Shown here piece after piece: positions 28,001 through 35,653 of a stretch of DNA of 64,000 nt. The position numbers and the translations under genes are program-made. Position 1 is the stretch's first letter, and every line of letters starts with the position of its first letter. Source of the DNA: WHSW01 sp963781265 (GTDB taxonomy: Bacteria; Actinomycetota; Thermoleophilia; Solirubrobacterales; 70-9); the NCBI GenBank assembly GCA_963781265.1, contig CAWAFH010000018.1, positions 1 through 64,000 on the forward strand, in the 5' to 3' direction. Under the pieces are notes generated by a model. That model ran no database searches. It was not told the DNA's origin and was given only the letters and a program-made list of their open reading frames with translations.

Positions 28001-28163
28001 GCGGATCTCGCTCGATCCCGAGCCCGACGACGCCGAGCGGGTCGAGCGGACCGTGCTCGAGGTGGCCGCCGGAATCAACGATCAGGACTTCGAGCCGCGC
28101 CCCTCACACGAGATCTGCTCGTGGTGCGACTACCGCCTGATCTGCCCGGCGTCTGAGGCGTAA
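25053..28163 (+). CDS. UvrD/AdnA-like superfamily 1 helicase fused to a PD-(D/E)XK Fe-S nuclease
   Basis: 1036 residues from GTG 25053. The N-terminal part is a UvrD-type SF1 helicase with degraded motifs: the Walker A site reads GEAGSGRT (Arg for the catalytic Lys), Walker B is ADELEDAG, and motif III is GDPAQATRRFRGA. Motifs V and VI are better kept (QVKGLEFDHVYLLGL, AHVAITRAR). The C-terminus is a RecB-like nuclease: an H in HQVLDRFH, then D-R-V-D and E-V-I-D-Y-K-T-G. It has the AddB/AdnA-type iron-sulfur cysteines CPLKYK and CSWCDYRLIC. This fits an AdnA-like subunit, whose motor is weak, for double-strand break resection; no AdnB-type partner is in the window. Confidence 0.87.
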   Translation: MAPEAQTATDGQRAVAAHAAGPLLVRGEAGSGRTEALALRLEALAQRGVRPEHVLVLARSRAARARLRDRAEILLDRPHEELWIRTYEEAAEELLREYSTEAGLDPFFTTVAPADRLAILLDRLEDLPLRRHEIRGNPAGLLARLLRRIDLLKTEAVTPASLRDWAVAAERAATTAAERERAEREIEFADLFARHDRILREAGSLDAGDLVLEVGKLLANRADVAAEVGERFVHVLADELEDAGAAHRAVLEAVGAHGNIVCTGDPAQATRRFRGAGEAAIEAFLAAHPDAAEIDLGASLRAPAVTRFWRCENDRAQAQAVAREIEHLLAAGEVRAERICVIAGSGWREGRLVAAALEERSVPFRFAGDAAFFQRPEVRDVLAWLRMLADPGDAAAVVRSLTRPPAALRSVDLAKVTTIARRRKLDMISALEAALESPQLPPEARDRIQTFLRLHRAASNALEGMRADVFVRRLIERVGLRRHRLFAASPETAERLVNLSHLAELAADWSRREPRGSVRDFVRHLSAVAEAGDVQDDDADPPIPGAVMVAEPAQVKGLEFDHVYLLGLRSGAVASRPWEDAWIPEPLLAEPLPQPGDELTAERRLMLAHVAITRARLALVMSWPDRPEQGRTVPSRIYRAAREANGADEELHEEELFGPAEGLHSTYRMLRDEVLEASWKAGSAISEMRLDTAEDVNGAVARYLELIKLAALLQSPGSEPAPEAIDAINELLGRVASPEQRMEMDASALDDYVIGEERERDARRAQVAARREPSLEQFLPRRKGGDGLGLSATDIDLYRTCPLKYKFARVFAIPQEPTINQRFGILIHQVLDRFHAEEMRARAGASEPYSAAPGDLDRLLGLFEAGWRRQGFGASDDELQYRDRAVAALARYHERQAHNRSEPVWLERSFSFAIGPHQLRGRVDRVDRLPDGGYEVIDYKTGDPGSGPKLTGDVQLALYRLGAREAWRIDAERGSYWYVLADERISLDPEPDDAERVERTVLEVAAGINDQDFEPRPSHEICSWCDYRLICPASEA

Positions 28164-28167
28164 CTCA

Positions 28168-28190
28168 GCGGCGAGCGGCGAGCGGCGAGC
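28168..28190. repeat. Three tandem copies of GCGGCGA
   Basis: A 7-bp unit repeated three times plus GC in the 30-base gap between convergent genes. A similar GCGGCGAGCGGCGA lies inside ileS near 39377. It looks like simple slippage. Confidence 0.5.
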
Positions 28191-28193
28191 TAC

Positions 28194-29063
28194 CTACTCC
28201 TCGTCCGTCCGCTGGCGCAGGAACCGCTGAAAATCCTGCGCGATCGCGTCGCCCGAGGGCATGTCCTCGAGCCCGATCGCGTCCTCCTCGGCGCGCTCGG
28301 ACTCCAGGCGCCTGACGAGGTCCTCGATCTCGGGATTGGCGGCGACCGCCCGGTCGACCTGGGTCTCGAACCTGCTCACCGCGTCCTCGAGCTCAGAGGC
28401 CTCGATCGCGACCCCGGTGAAGCCCTCGAGCCGGCGCAGCAGCGCCAGCGCCGCCTTGGGGTTGGGGACGGCGGCGACATAGTGCGGGACGGCGGCCCAG
28501 AGGCTCGCCGAGGTCAGCCCGCGCCGGCGGCAGGCGTCGTGGACGATCCCGACGATCCCGGTCGGGCCCTCGTAGCTGGACCGGCTCAGCGAGAGGCGCT
28601 CGACCAGCTCCGGGTCGGACGCGAGGCCGGTGATCGGGACCGGGCGGGTGTGCGGGACGTCGGCGAGCAGCGCGCCGAGCGTCACCACCATCTCGACGTC
28701 GAGGCGCTCGGCGGCCTCGATCACGGCGCCCGCGAAGCCGCGCCACCTCAGGTTCGGCTCGACCCCCGACACCAGGACCAGGTCCCGCTCGGCGCTTGGG
28801 ACTTCGGCGGTGAACACCGTGTTGGCGGGCCAGTCGACCTCGCGCGCCTCGCCCTCGGTCATCCGGATCGTCGGCCTCGTGACCTGGAAGTCGTAGAACT
28901 CCTCGGGGTCGATCTCGGCCACCGCCTGGGCCTCGAGCGAGGCCGCCATCGCCTCGAGCGCGGTCGTCGCGGCGCTCGCGGCGTCGTTCCACCCGGCGAA
29001 GGCGGCGACCAGCACGGGTGAGCGCAACTGCGGGGGCTCGGCTTGCCAGTTCAGTGGGTCCAC
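28194..29063 (-). CDS. PAC2-family protein
   Basis: 289 residues with the PAC2 pattern: LVAAFAGWNDA near the N-terminus, a central LGALLADVPHTRPVPITG and GIVGIVHDACRRRG. The fold is that of the eukaryotic proteasome assembly chaperone 2; actinobacterial members are common but their role is not settled. The C-terminal 60 residues are strongly charged and helical. The start is GTG 29063, with the frame closed shortly upstream. It is transcribed convergently with the helicase and divergently from the exonuclease gene. Confidence 0.85.
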   Translation of the reverse strand: MDPLNWQAEPPQLRSPVLVAAFAGWNDAASAATTALEAMAASLEAQAVAEIDPEEFYDFQVTRPTIRMTEGEAREVDWPANTVFTAEVPSAERDLVLVSGVEPNLRWRGFAGAVIEAAERLDVEMVVTLGALLADVPHTRPVPITGLASDPELVERLSLSRSSYEGPTGIVGIVHDACRRRGLTSASLWAAVPHYVAAVPNPKAALALLRRLEGFTGVAIEASELEDAVSRFETQVDRAVAANPEIEDLVRRLESERAEEDAIGLEDMPSGDAIAQDFQRFLRQRTDEE

Positions 29064-29133
29064 CCTTCGAGCCTATCGGGGTGCGCCTGCGGCGGACGCC
29101 GGTTGTGTCCGCCCCCGTGGGCAAGATCGACGC

Positions 29134-30054
29134 GTGGAAGCGGCCGTCTCCCAGATCCATCCCGCGCTCGCGGAGCTGCGCCCAGGGCAGCGCTTCGAGG
29201 GCCGGTACGCGTGCTTGTCGAAGGAGCGGAGCACCTCGCGCAACGGCTCGAGCTACCTCTCACTGCGGCTGCGCGACCGCAGCGCCACGGTGGCGGCACG
29301 CGCCTTCCGCGACGCCGACCGGATCGCGCTGCGCTTCGAGGCCGGCGACGCGGTCGCGATCCGGGGCCGCGCGGAGCGCTTCCGCGGCGAGCTCGTGGTC
29401 GAGCTCGAGGACGCGCGCAAGCTCGAACCCGGAAGCTATGACGAGACCGAGTTCCTGCCCGCCGCCTATCGATCCGTCGAGGAGCTGGAGGGCTTTCTCG
29501 AGCACCTGCGCGACGAGGTCCACGCCGCCGACCTGCGCGCGGTGGTCGACATGGTGGTGTTCGCGGGGCCGCTGGCGGCCGACTTTCGCCGCGCCCCGGC
29601 CACCCGCCGCGCTCATCACGCCTACCTCGGTGGCCTGCTCGAGCACACGGTGGCGGTCGCCACGCTGGTGCTCGAGACCTGCGCGCTGCACCCGCGGCTC
29701 GACTCGGACCTGCTGATGGCGGCCGCGATCCTCCACGACGTCGGCCGCGCGCGCGAGTTCACCTATGGCGCCGAATTCGGGCTCAGCGAGGAGGGCCGCA
29801 TGCTCGGCCATCTCGCGATCGGCGCCGAGCTCGTCGGCCCGGCGGCGGCCGATCTCGCCCCCGATCGACGGCTCGAGTTGCTCAACTGCGTGCTCTCCCA
29901 CCACGGGTCCGACGCCGGGCCGGGCCGGGCTCAAGGTGCGCGCCAGGCGAGTCCCTGGCAGGGCTTCGGTTCTCCCGAGGCGCTGGCGCTCTACCGGCTC
30001 AACGCCCTCGATGCGTCGGTCAAGGCCGCTCTGGAGCACGGGCCGCGCGCCTGA
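29134..30054 (+). CDS. YhaM-like 3'-5' exoribonuclease (OB-fold plus HD domain)
   Basis: 306 residues from GTG 29134. The N-terminal OB-fold nucleic-acid-binding segment (to about residue 95) precedes an HD-type phosphohydrolase: GGLLEHTVAVA gives the first His, ILHDVGR the HD pair, and LGHLAIG and VLSHHG the later histidines. YhaM-type enzymes degrade RNA or single-stranded DNA ends with Mn. Near the C-terminus the family's G-S-P-E-A-L-x-L-x-x-x-x-x-D-x-x-x-x-A pattern is present. The gene end overlaps the convergent transporter gene by 35 bases. Confidence 0.85.
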   Translation: MEAAVSQIHPALAELRPGQRFEGRYACLSKERSTSRNGSSYLSLRLRDRSATVAARAFRDADRIALRFEAGDAVAIRGRAERFRGELVVELEDARKLEPGSYDETEFLPAAYRSVEELEGFLEHLRDEVHAADLRAVVDMVVFAGPLAADFRRAPATRRAHHAYLGGLLEHTVAVATLVLETCALHPRLDSDLLMAAAILHDVGRAREFTYGAEFGLSEEGRMLGHLAIGAELVGPAAADLAPDRRLELLNCVLSHHGSDAGPGRAQGARQASPWQGFGSPEALALYRLNALDASVKAALEHGPRA

Positions 30055-30397
30055 GCATCTGCGCGGCGACGACCAGGAGCAGGAGCGCGAACGAGACCTC
30101 GAGCGCCCGCTCGGAGACGGCGTTCGCGGCGATCACGCCGACCAGGACCCCGATCGGCGAGAGCGCGCCGATCAAGAAGCCGTCCCGCAGGCGGGCGTTG
30201 CCGAACCGCTGCTGGCGCCAGGCGCCGACGATCCCGACGGGGACGATCGCCAGGAGCGAGGTCGCCTCGGCGCGCACCTGGGGTTCGTTGAGGACGACCG
30301 CGAGCGCCGGGACGAACAGGATGCCGCCCCCGACCCCGAGCATGCCGCCGACCGTGCCGCCGGCAAACCCGAGCGCTGCCGCGAGCACGTACTCCAT
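30020..30397 (-). CDS. TauE/SafE (TSUP) half-transporter, second half
   Basis: 125 residues with about four hydrophobic segments and the TSUP signature GGTVGGMLGVGGGILFVPAL near the N-terminus. Full TSUP transporters (about 250 residues) contain two such repeats in one chain; here each is on a separate gene. The start ATG shares its A with the TGA of the preceding half (TGATG), so the two are translationally coupled and probably assemble as a heterodimer. TSUP proteins export sulfite, sulfonates or other organic anions; the substrate is unknown. Confidence 0.85.
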   Translation of the reverse strand: MEYVLAAALGFAGGTVGGMLGVGGGILFVPALAVVLNEPQVRAEATSLLAIVPVGIVGAWRQQRFGNARLRDGFLIGALSPIGVLVGVIAANAVSERALEVSFALLLLVVAAQMLRRAARAPERP

Positions 30398-30759
30398 CAG
30401 CCCACCAGCAGCTCGATGGCGACGGCGATCAGCACGACCGCGAACAGCACCGCGATCGCCCGCTCCGGAACCCGCTGTTGGATTGCCACGCCGGTGAGCA
30501 CGCCGCCGACCGCCGGGATCCCGACCAGCGCCCCCTCGGCCAGGTCGACGTTGCCGTAGGCGCCCTGTGCGACCACGGCGATCAGCGCGATGACGACGAT
30601 CGCCGCGAGGCTCGTGCCGGTCGCCTCGCGCTCACCGTAGGCGAGCCAGAGGACGAGCAGCGGGACGATCACGCTGCCGCCGCCGACTCCGAACAAGCCG
30701 CTGAAGGCACCGGCTGTTGTTGCGACCACCGCCAGCTTGAAGGTTCGGCCGCTCGGCAT
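30397..30759 (-). CDS. TauE/SafE (TSUP) half-transporter, first half
   Basis: 120 residues, about four membrane segments, with the TSUP motif TAGAFSGLFGVGGGSVIVPLL near the N-terminus and a second conserved A-x-G-T-S-L-A-A-I. It is the upstream member of a two-gene pair with the other half. Divergent from otsB, with about 20 bases between starts. Confidence 0.85.
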   Translation of the reverse strand: MPSGRTFKLAVVATTAGAFSGLFGVGGGSVIVPLLVLWLAYGEREATGTSLAAIVVIALIAVVAQGAYGNVDLAEGALVGIPAVGGVLTGVAIQQRVPERAIAVLFAVVLIAVAIELLVG

Positions 30760-30781
30760 CCGCCGCGATACTAGAGCCGCG

Positions 30782-31568
30782 ATGACCGCCGATTCGATCC
30801 TCGAGCCGCTGCGCGCCGAGCCGCAACGGGCCGCGCTGCTCTTCGACGTCGATGGAACGCTCGCCCCGATCGTCGCCGACCCGGCGAGCGCCTCGGTGCC
30901 CGTGCCGACCAGGGACGTGCTCGCCGAGCTCGCCGGCCGCTATCGGCTCGTCGCCTGCGTGACCGGCCGCCCGGCGCTCGCCGCGCGCGCGATGGTCGGG
31001 CTCGGCGAGCTCACCTACGCGGGCAACCACGGGCTCGAGCTGCTGCGCCCGGGGGAGCAGCGCCCGACCCTCGACCCGGGCCTCGCCGAGCGTCCCGACG
31101 CGGCTGCGCGGTTCGTCGCCGGCCTCGATCGCGGGCTGCTCGCGCGCGCCGAGATCGAGCTCGAGGACAAGGGGCCGATCCAGGCGCTCCACTGGCGCCG
31201 CGCCGCCGATCCAGAGGTCGCCGAGCAGCTTGCGGCGCAGCTTGCGGAGGACGCCGAGCGAGCCGGTCTGGTTCCGCATCGCGGGCGAATGGTGCTCGAG
31301 ATCAGGCCGCTCGCGAGCGTCGACAAGGGGGTGGCGACGCGCAGGCTGGTGGGCCGACTCGGCGGCGGCGGCGGCGATGTTCGCCGGCGACGACCGCACC
31401 GACCTCGACGCGTTCGCGGCCCTGCGCGCGCTGCGCGCCGAGGGGGCGCTGAGCGCTGCCGCCTGCGTCGGGATCGACTCGACCGAGGCACCGCCGCAGC
31501 TGGCGCGGGAGGCCGACCTGATGGTCGACGGCCCAGAGGCGTTCGTCGACCTCCTGCGAGGCCTCTGA
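30782..31568 (+). CDS. otsB: Trehalose-6-phosphate phosphatase, with one frameshift
   Basis: HAD-superfamily phosphatase with motif I LLFDVDGTLAPI, the CVTGRP motif II region, AGNHGLE and ELEDKGP substrate segments and the acidic motif MFAGDDRTDLDAF. The frame changes at about 31360-31378 inside a GGC repeat: upstream reads in frame 2, downstream in frame 0, and no single frame contains both halves. Joining them gives about 260 residues, the usual length. It converts trehalose-6-phosphate to trehalose, an osmoprotectant; no otsA is in the window. I infer a sequencing or assembly slip in the repeat. Confidence 0.85.
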
Positions 31569-32116
31569 TGCTGTTCTGCGACCTGCTTCGGATCTCGGTG
31601 CTACTCGTCGGTGGCGTCGCGACCGCGCTCGGCGCGGTCAGCGTCGTCGTCGCCAACCAGGACACCAACGAGTTCGCGCTCGCGTTCGCGGCGGGGTGGT
31701 GGATCTGCGGGGCCGCGCTCGGCGTCTGGCTCGGCCGGCCGGCGCGAGCGGCGGATGCGATCTCGCGGTTGCTCGCAGGCGCGCGCACCGCGACCAGCCT
31801 GCCGTCCGAGAGCCCGGGCCGGATCGCGATCATGCGTCTGTGGCCGATCGGGGCGTTCGCGCTGCTGGTCGGGATCGCCGGCTGGGTCGCCCCGCAGATC
31901 GCGGCGATCGGCGCCGGCTACGCGATCCTGATCGCGCTCGCCTGGCGCGGGCGCGAGCAGGCCGTCGCGGCGATCGAGGAGCGCGACGGCGTCCGCTTCT
32001 ACGTCGAGCCGTCCGCGGCCTGGCAGCCGGTGAAGCTGACCAGGACCCCCGGCCTGTACCGCGGCCGGGCGCCCTCCGGGAAGCCACCGCCGCCCCCGCC
32101 CGCCGAGGCCGGCTAG
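31568..32116 (+). CDS. Membrane protein of unknown function
   Basis: 182 residues from the ATG at 31568, which overlaps the otsB stop (TGATG). Membrane segments: ISVLLVGGVATALGAVSVVV, FALAFAAGWWICGAALGVWL and a longer hydrophobic stretch GAFALLVGIAGWVAPQIAAIGAG. The C-terminal 50 residues are cytoplasmic-looking and end in a Pro run. Coupling to otsB suggests an osmotic or envelope link, but no family could be recognised. Confidence 0.7.
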   Translation: MLFCDLLRISVLLVGGVATALGAVSVVVANQDTNEFALAFAAGWWICGAALGVWLGRPARAADAISRLLAGARTATSLPSESPGRIAIMRLWPIGAFALLVGIAGWVAPQIAAIGAGYAILIALAWRGREQAVAAIEERDGVRFYVEPSAAWQPVKLTRTPGLYRGRAPSGKPPPPPPAEAG

Positions 32117-33373
32117 CGACGGCGCGCGGCCGCGACCACGAACCGCCCGCACGGCGCTGAACTCCGGGTCGCGGCTGCGCGCGAACGCGATCCAGCCGCC
32201 CACCGCCGCGGCGAGCGCCGCGATTCCGCCGAGGACCAGCCCGGAGCGCGGGCCGGCGACCTCGGCGAGCCAGCCGACCAGCGGGCTGCCGATCGGGGTC
32301 GAGCCGAGGAAGACGACCGAGTAGAGCGCCATCACCCGGCCGCGCATCGCGGGGGTGGCGCCCAGCTGAAGGGTGGAGTTGACGGCGGCGGCGAAGGTGA
32401 CGCTGACCGCGCCGAGGGGGACCAGCGCGAGCAGCTCGAGCTCGAGCGTCGGCGCGGCCGAGGCGATCAGCGCGGCGACGCCGAACAGCGCCGCCGAGCC
32501 GATCATGATTCGCTCGCTGACCCTCCCGCGGGCGCCGGTGGCGAGCGCGCCGCCGACCGAGCCGATCGCCATCGCGACCGCGAGCGCGGTGTACGCGGGC
32601 GCGCCGCCGTCGAAGGTGAAGCGACCGAGCAGCGGCAGCAGGACCTGGAAGTTGAACGCCAGGGTGCCGACGACGACCATCATCGCGAGCGGGATCAGCA
32701 GCGACGGCTCGCCGAGCACGTACCGGATCGCCGCCCTGACGCCGTCGTCGTCGGCGCCGGGCGCACGCGGCGAGGTGAGGCGCTCCGGATCCATGCCGCG
32801 CAGCGCGAACAGCATCACGCCGAAGGTCATCGCGTTGATGAGGAAGCACGGGGCGACGCCGAGGGTCGCGATCAGGATTCCCGCTCCGGCGGGTCCGAGG
32901 ATCCGCGACGAGTGGACGAGGACGCTGTTGAGGCCGACCGCGTTGACGACCCGGTCGGCGCCGACCATCTCGATCACGAAGCTCTGCCGGGTCGGGTTGT
33001 CGATCGCGGTCACCGAGCCGCGCACGAAGACGAGCGCGAACACCATCCACGGCTCGACCACGCCGGCCGCGGTCAGGGCGAAGAGCGCGAGGGCCGGCAT
33101 CGCGAGCATCGGCTGGGTGAGGCTGAGCAGCGACCGCTTCGGCCAGCGATCGGCGAGCACGCCGCCGTAGGCGCCCAGCAGGAGCACCGGGAGGAACTGC
33201 AGGGCCGCCGTCACCCCGACCGCCACGCCGCTGCCGGTCAGGGTCAGGATCAACCACATCTCGGCGACCATCTGCATCCAGTTGCCGGACACCGAGACGA
33301 TCTGCCCGACGAAGTAGCGCCGGTAGTTGGGAATCTCTAGTGAGCTGAAGGACCGGCGCAGCGCGGCGCTCAA
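32113..33373 (-). CDS. MFS transporter (DUF894/MFS_3 type), C-terminal frameshift
   Basis: About 420 residues with twelve hydrophobic segments. The N-terminal F-x-x-L-x-x-P-N-Y-R-R-Y-F-V-G-Q and GAYGGVLADRWPKR (the MFS loop 2-3 motif) are typical of the MFS_3/transmembrane secretion effector group of drug or siderophore exporters. The open frame runs 170 residues past the expected end, antisense to the next gene. One base slip near 32150 gives a natural tail (FVVAAARRR) and a stop at 32113-32115. It overlaps the upstream MarR gene by four bases (ATGA), so MarR very likely represses it. Confidence 0.87.
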
Positions 33374-33834
33374 GGGGTCCTCCCGCCCGGATCGTCGAGC
33401 AGGCGCTCGAGGATCCCGGCGGCGCGCTCGAGCGTCTCGACCTCGTCCGGGTCGAGGTCGCGCATCCGCTTCGCCAGGTACGCGTTCTTGCGCGTGCGCA
33501 GGCGCTTGAGCAGCGCCCGCCCCTGCGTGGTCGTGGCGACCAGGCAGGCCCGCCCGTCGACGGGATCGGGCGTCCGGGTCGCGAGGCCGAGCTCGACCAG
33601 GTTGGCGACGATCCTGGTGGCCGTGGGGCGCCGGACCTGCTCGCGCTGGGCGAGCTCGCTGGGCGTCAGCGGGCCGAAGCGCTCGACCGTGGCGAGGGCG
33701 GCGGTCAGGGTCGGGCTGAGGACGCCGTCGCCCTCGGCCTCGTAGGCGTCCTGGCGCAGCCGCCGCGCCGTGCGCACCACGGCGAGCCGCAACCTGGCGG
33801 CGATCTCGGCGACCGGCTGTGTAGTGCTTACCAT
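33370..33834 (-). CDS. MarR-family transcriptional regulator
   Basis: 154 residues with the winged helix-turn-helix of MarR proteins (LTPSELAQREQVRRPTATRIVANLVELGL) and the wing D-P-V-D-G-R. Long helices at both ends form the dimer interface. It is the first gene of a two-gene operon with the MFS exporter, a common drug- or metabolite-sensing pair. A stop codon lies in frame just upstream and no ribosome site precedes the ATG, so the mRNA may be leaderless. Palindromes directly at the start suggest autoregulation. Confidence 0.9.
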   Translation of the reverse strand: MVSTTQPVAEIAARLRLAVVRTARRLRQDAYEAEGDGVLSPTLTAALATVERFGPLTPSELAQREQVRRPTATRIVANLVELGLATRTPDPVDGRACLVATTTQGRALLKRLRTRKNAYLAKRMRDLDPDEVETLERAAGILERLLDDPGGRTP

Positions 33835-33862
33835 TGCTAATTAGCTTAGCAAACTAGTTTGC
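33834..33862. promoter_or_regulatory. Overlapping palindromes at the marR start, candidate MarR operator
   Basis: TTGCTAA, TTAGC, TTAGCAA (33834-33852) and the perfect 14-mer GCAAACTAGTTTGC (33849-33862) overlap by four bases. The region is markedly AT-rich against its surroundings and touches the marR start codon, so repressor binding would cover the promoter of the marR-MFS operon. Confidence 0.65.
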
Positions 33863-33875
33863 GCAAAGGCAGGGG

Positions 33876-35606
33876 TCAGCGGCCGCGCAGCTTCAGCAGC
33901 TGCTTCCAGGTGCGTGTGTTGGCCACCTCCGCCTTGGTCAGCCAGGCGCGGCGGGCGGTCGCGAGGCCGTACTGCATGTTCGCGAGCGTGTCGGTGCCGT
34001 GGGCGTCGGTGTTGACGACGATCTTCACCCCGGCGTCGGCGGCGAGCCGCGCGTGGGCCTCGTTGAGGTCGCGGCGGTTCGGGTTGCCGTTGATCTCGAT
34101 CAACGTCCTGTGCTCGGCGGCGGCGGCGAAGACCGCCGCGACGTCGAGGTCGTAGGGCTCGCGCTTGGTGATCAGCCGCCCGGTCAGGTGGCCGATGCAG
34201 TCGACCTGCGGGTTCTCGATCGCGGTGATCACCCGCTCGGTCATCTTCTTCGCCGAGATCCGGAACGAGGTGTGGACGCTGGCGACGACCCAGTCGAGGC
34301 GGTCGAGCACCTCGGGCTCGTAATCGAGGGAGCCGTCGGGGAGGATGTTCACCTCCGAGCCGGCGAGCAGCTGAAAACGCCCCGTCGAGCCCGCGTTGTA
34401 GACGGCGATCTCGTCGACGCGACGCAACAGGGCCTCGGGGGTGACGTGGTTCCCGAACCCGTGGCTGGCGGAGTGATCGGTGATCGCGAGGTAGGCATAG
34501 CCGCGCTCGCGCGCCGCCGAAGCCATCTGCTCGAGCGTGTTGCGCCCGTCGGAGAGCGTCGTGTGGCAGTGCAGGTCGCCCCGGATGTCGCCGAGCTCGA
34601 CCAGCTGCGGCAGGTCGCCGTCCGCTGCCGCGGCGATCTCGCCGCGGCCCTCGCGCAGCTCCGGCTCGATGTAGGCGAGCCCGAGGCGCTCGTACACCTC
34701 GGCCTCGGTCGCGCAGAGGGCGACGTCGCCCGACTCGGTCTCGAGCACGCCGTGCTCGGATACCGACAGCCCCTGCTTGACCGCCCGCTCGCGCAGCTCG
34801 ACGTTGTGGGCCTTCGAGCCCGTGAAGTGCTGCAGCAGGTTCCCGTACGCCTCGGGGGCGACGATCCGCAGGTCGACCGAGACCCCGTTGTGGGTGACGA
34901 TCCTGGTCCCGTTGGCCCCCGCGGACCCCGACTGCGCCGCGAGCTCGTGCTCGGTGAGCGCTGTCGCCAGCGCCTGCGGGTCGCTCGCGGTCGCGATCAG
35001 GTCGATGTCCTTGCAGGTCTCGGCGCGGCGGCGGGCCGATCCCGCGACCTCGACCGCGTCGGCGGCGGGATGGGCGCGCAGCGCAGCCGCGAGCTCCTCG
35101 GCGATCGGGAGCACATCCGAGAGCAGCAGGCGCTCGCGGGGCCCCTCCTCGCTGAGCTGCTCCAGGGAGGCGAGGACGTTCTCCTCGGCCTTCGGGCCGA
35201 GGCCCTTGAGGCCCCGGATCCGCTGGCCCTCGGCGGCGGCGCGCAGCTCCTCCAATGAGCTCACGCCGAGCTCGTCGTAGAGGCGCCGCACCGTCTTCGC
35301 GCCGAGGCCGGGAATCTGAGTGACCTCGATCAGCGACTCGGGGAACTTGGCCTTGAGCTTGACCGCGGCCGGGATCTCGCCGGTCTGTGAGAGCGCGACG
35401 ATCTTCTCCTGCAGCGTGTTCCCGACCCCCGGGAGGTCGGTCGCCTTGCCGGCGAGCGCCAGCTCCTCGACCGACACCGGGCTCTGCCGGATCACGCGGG
35501 CGGCCTCCTGGTAGGCGATCACGCGGAAGCGGTTCGCGCCGTCGAGCTCGTAGAGGACGCCGAGGTCGACCAGGGCGTCGGCGATCTCGGCGTTGCGCAG
35601 CGGCAT
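33876..35606 (-). CDS. polX: DNA polymerase/3'-5' exonuclease PolX
   Basis: 576 residues from the ATG at 35606 (MPLRNAEIADAL), preferred over an upstream ATG at 35648 because family alignment begins here. An N-terminal helix-hairpin-helix region (LPGVGNTL, IPGLGAKT) is followed by a family X polymerase core (AGSARRRAETCKDIDLI and VSVDLRIV provide the catalytic acids). A C-terminal PHP exonuclease domain starts GDLHCHTTLSDGRNT and includes ITDHSASHG and NTDAHG. It fills short gaps in base excision repair. It is a single gene on the minus strand. Confidence 0.95.
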   Translation of the reverse strand: MPLRNAEIADALVDLGVLYELDGANRFRVIAYQEAARVIRQSPVSVEELALAGKATDLPGVGNTLQEKIVALSQTGEIPAAVKLKAKFPESLIEVTQIPGLGAKTVRRLYDELGVSSLEELRAAAEGQRIRGLKGLGPKAEENVLASLEQLSEEGPRERLLLSDVLPIAEELAAALRAHPAADAVEVAGSARRRAETCKDIDLIATASDPQALATALTEHELAAQSGSAGANGTRIVTHNGVSVDLRIVAPEAYGNLLQHFTGSKAHNVELRERAVKQGLSVSEHGVLETESGDVALCATEAEVYERLGLAYIEPELREGRGEIAAAADGDLPQLVELGDIRGDLHCHTTLSDGRNTLEQMASAARERGYAYLAITDHSASHGFGNHVTPEALLRRVDEIAVYNAGSTGRFQLLAGSEVNILPDGSLDYEPEVLDRLDWVVASVHTSFRISAKKMTERVITAIENPQVDCIGHLTGRLITKREPYDLDVAAVFAAAAEHRTLIEINGNPNRRDLNEAHARLAADAGVKIVVNTDAHGTDTLANMQYGLATARRAWLTKAEVANTRTWKQLLKLRGR

Positions 35607-35653
35607 CGGGTGGATGCTAGGGCGCCGCGGCGATTCCGAACCCCTCATCTAGA

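Noticed and set aside
28168..28190. GCGGCGA repeats as a possible CRISPR or regulatory array
   Set aside because: Only three 7-bp units without spacers; simple slippage.
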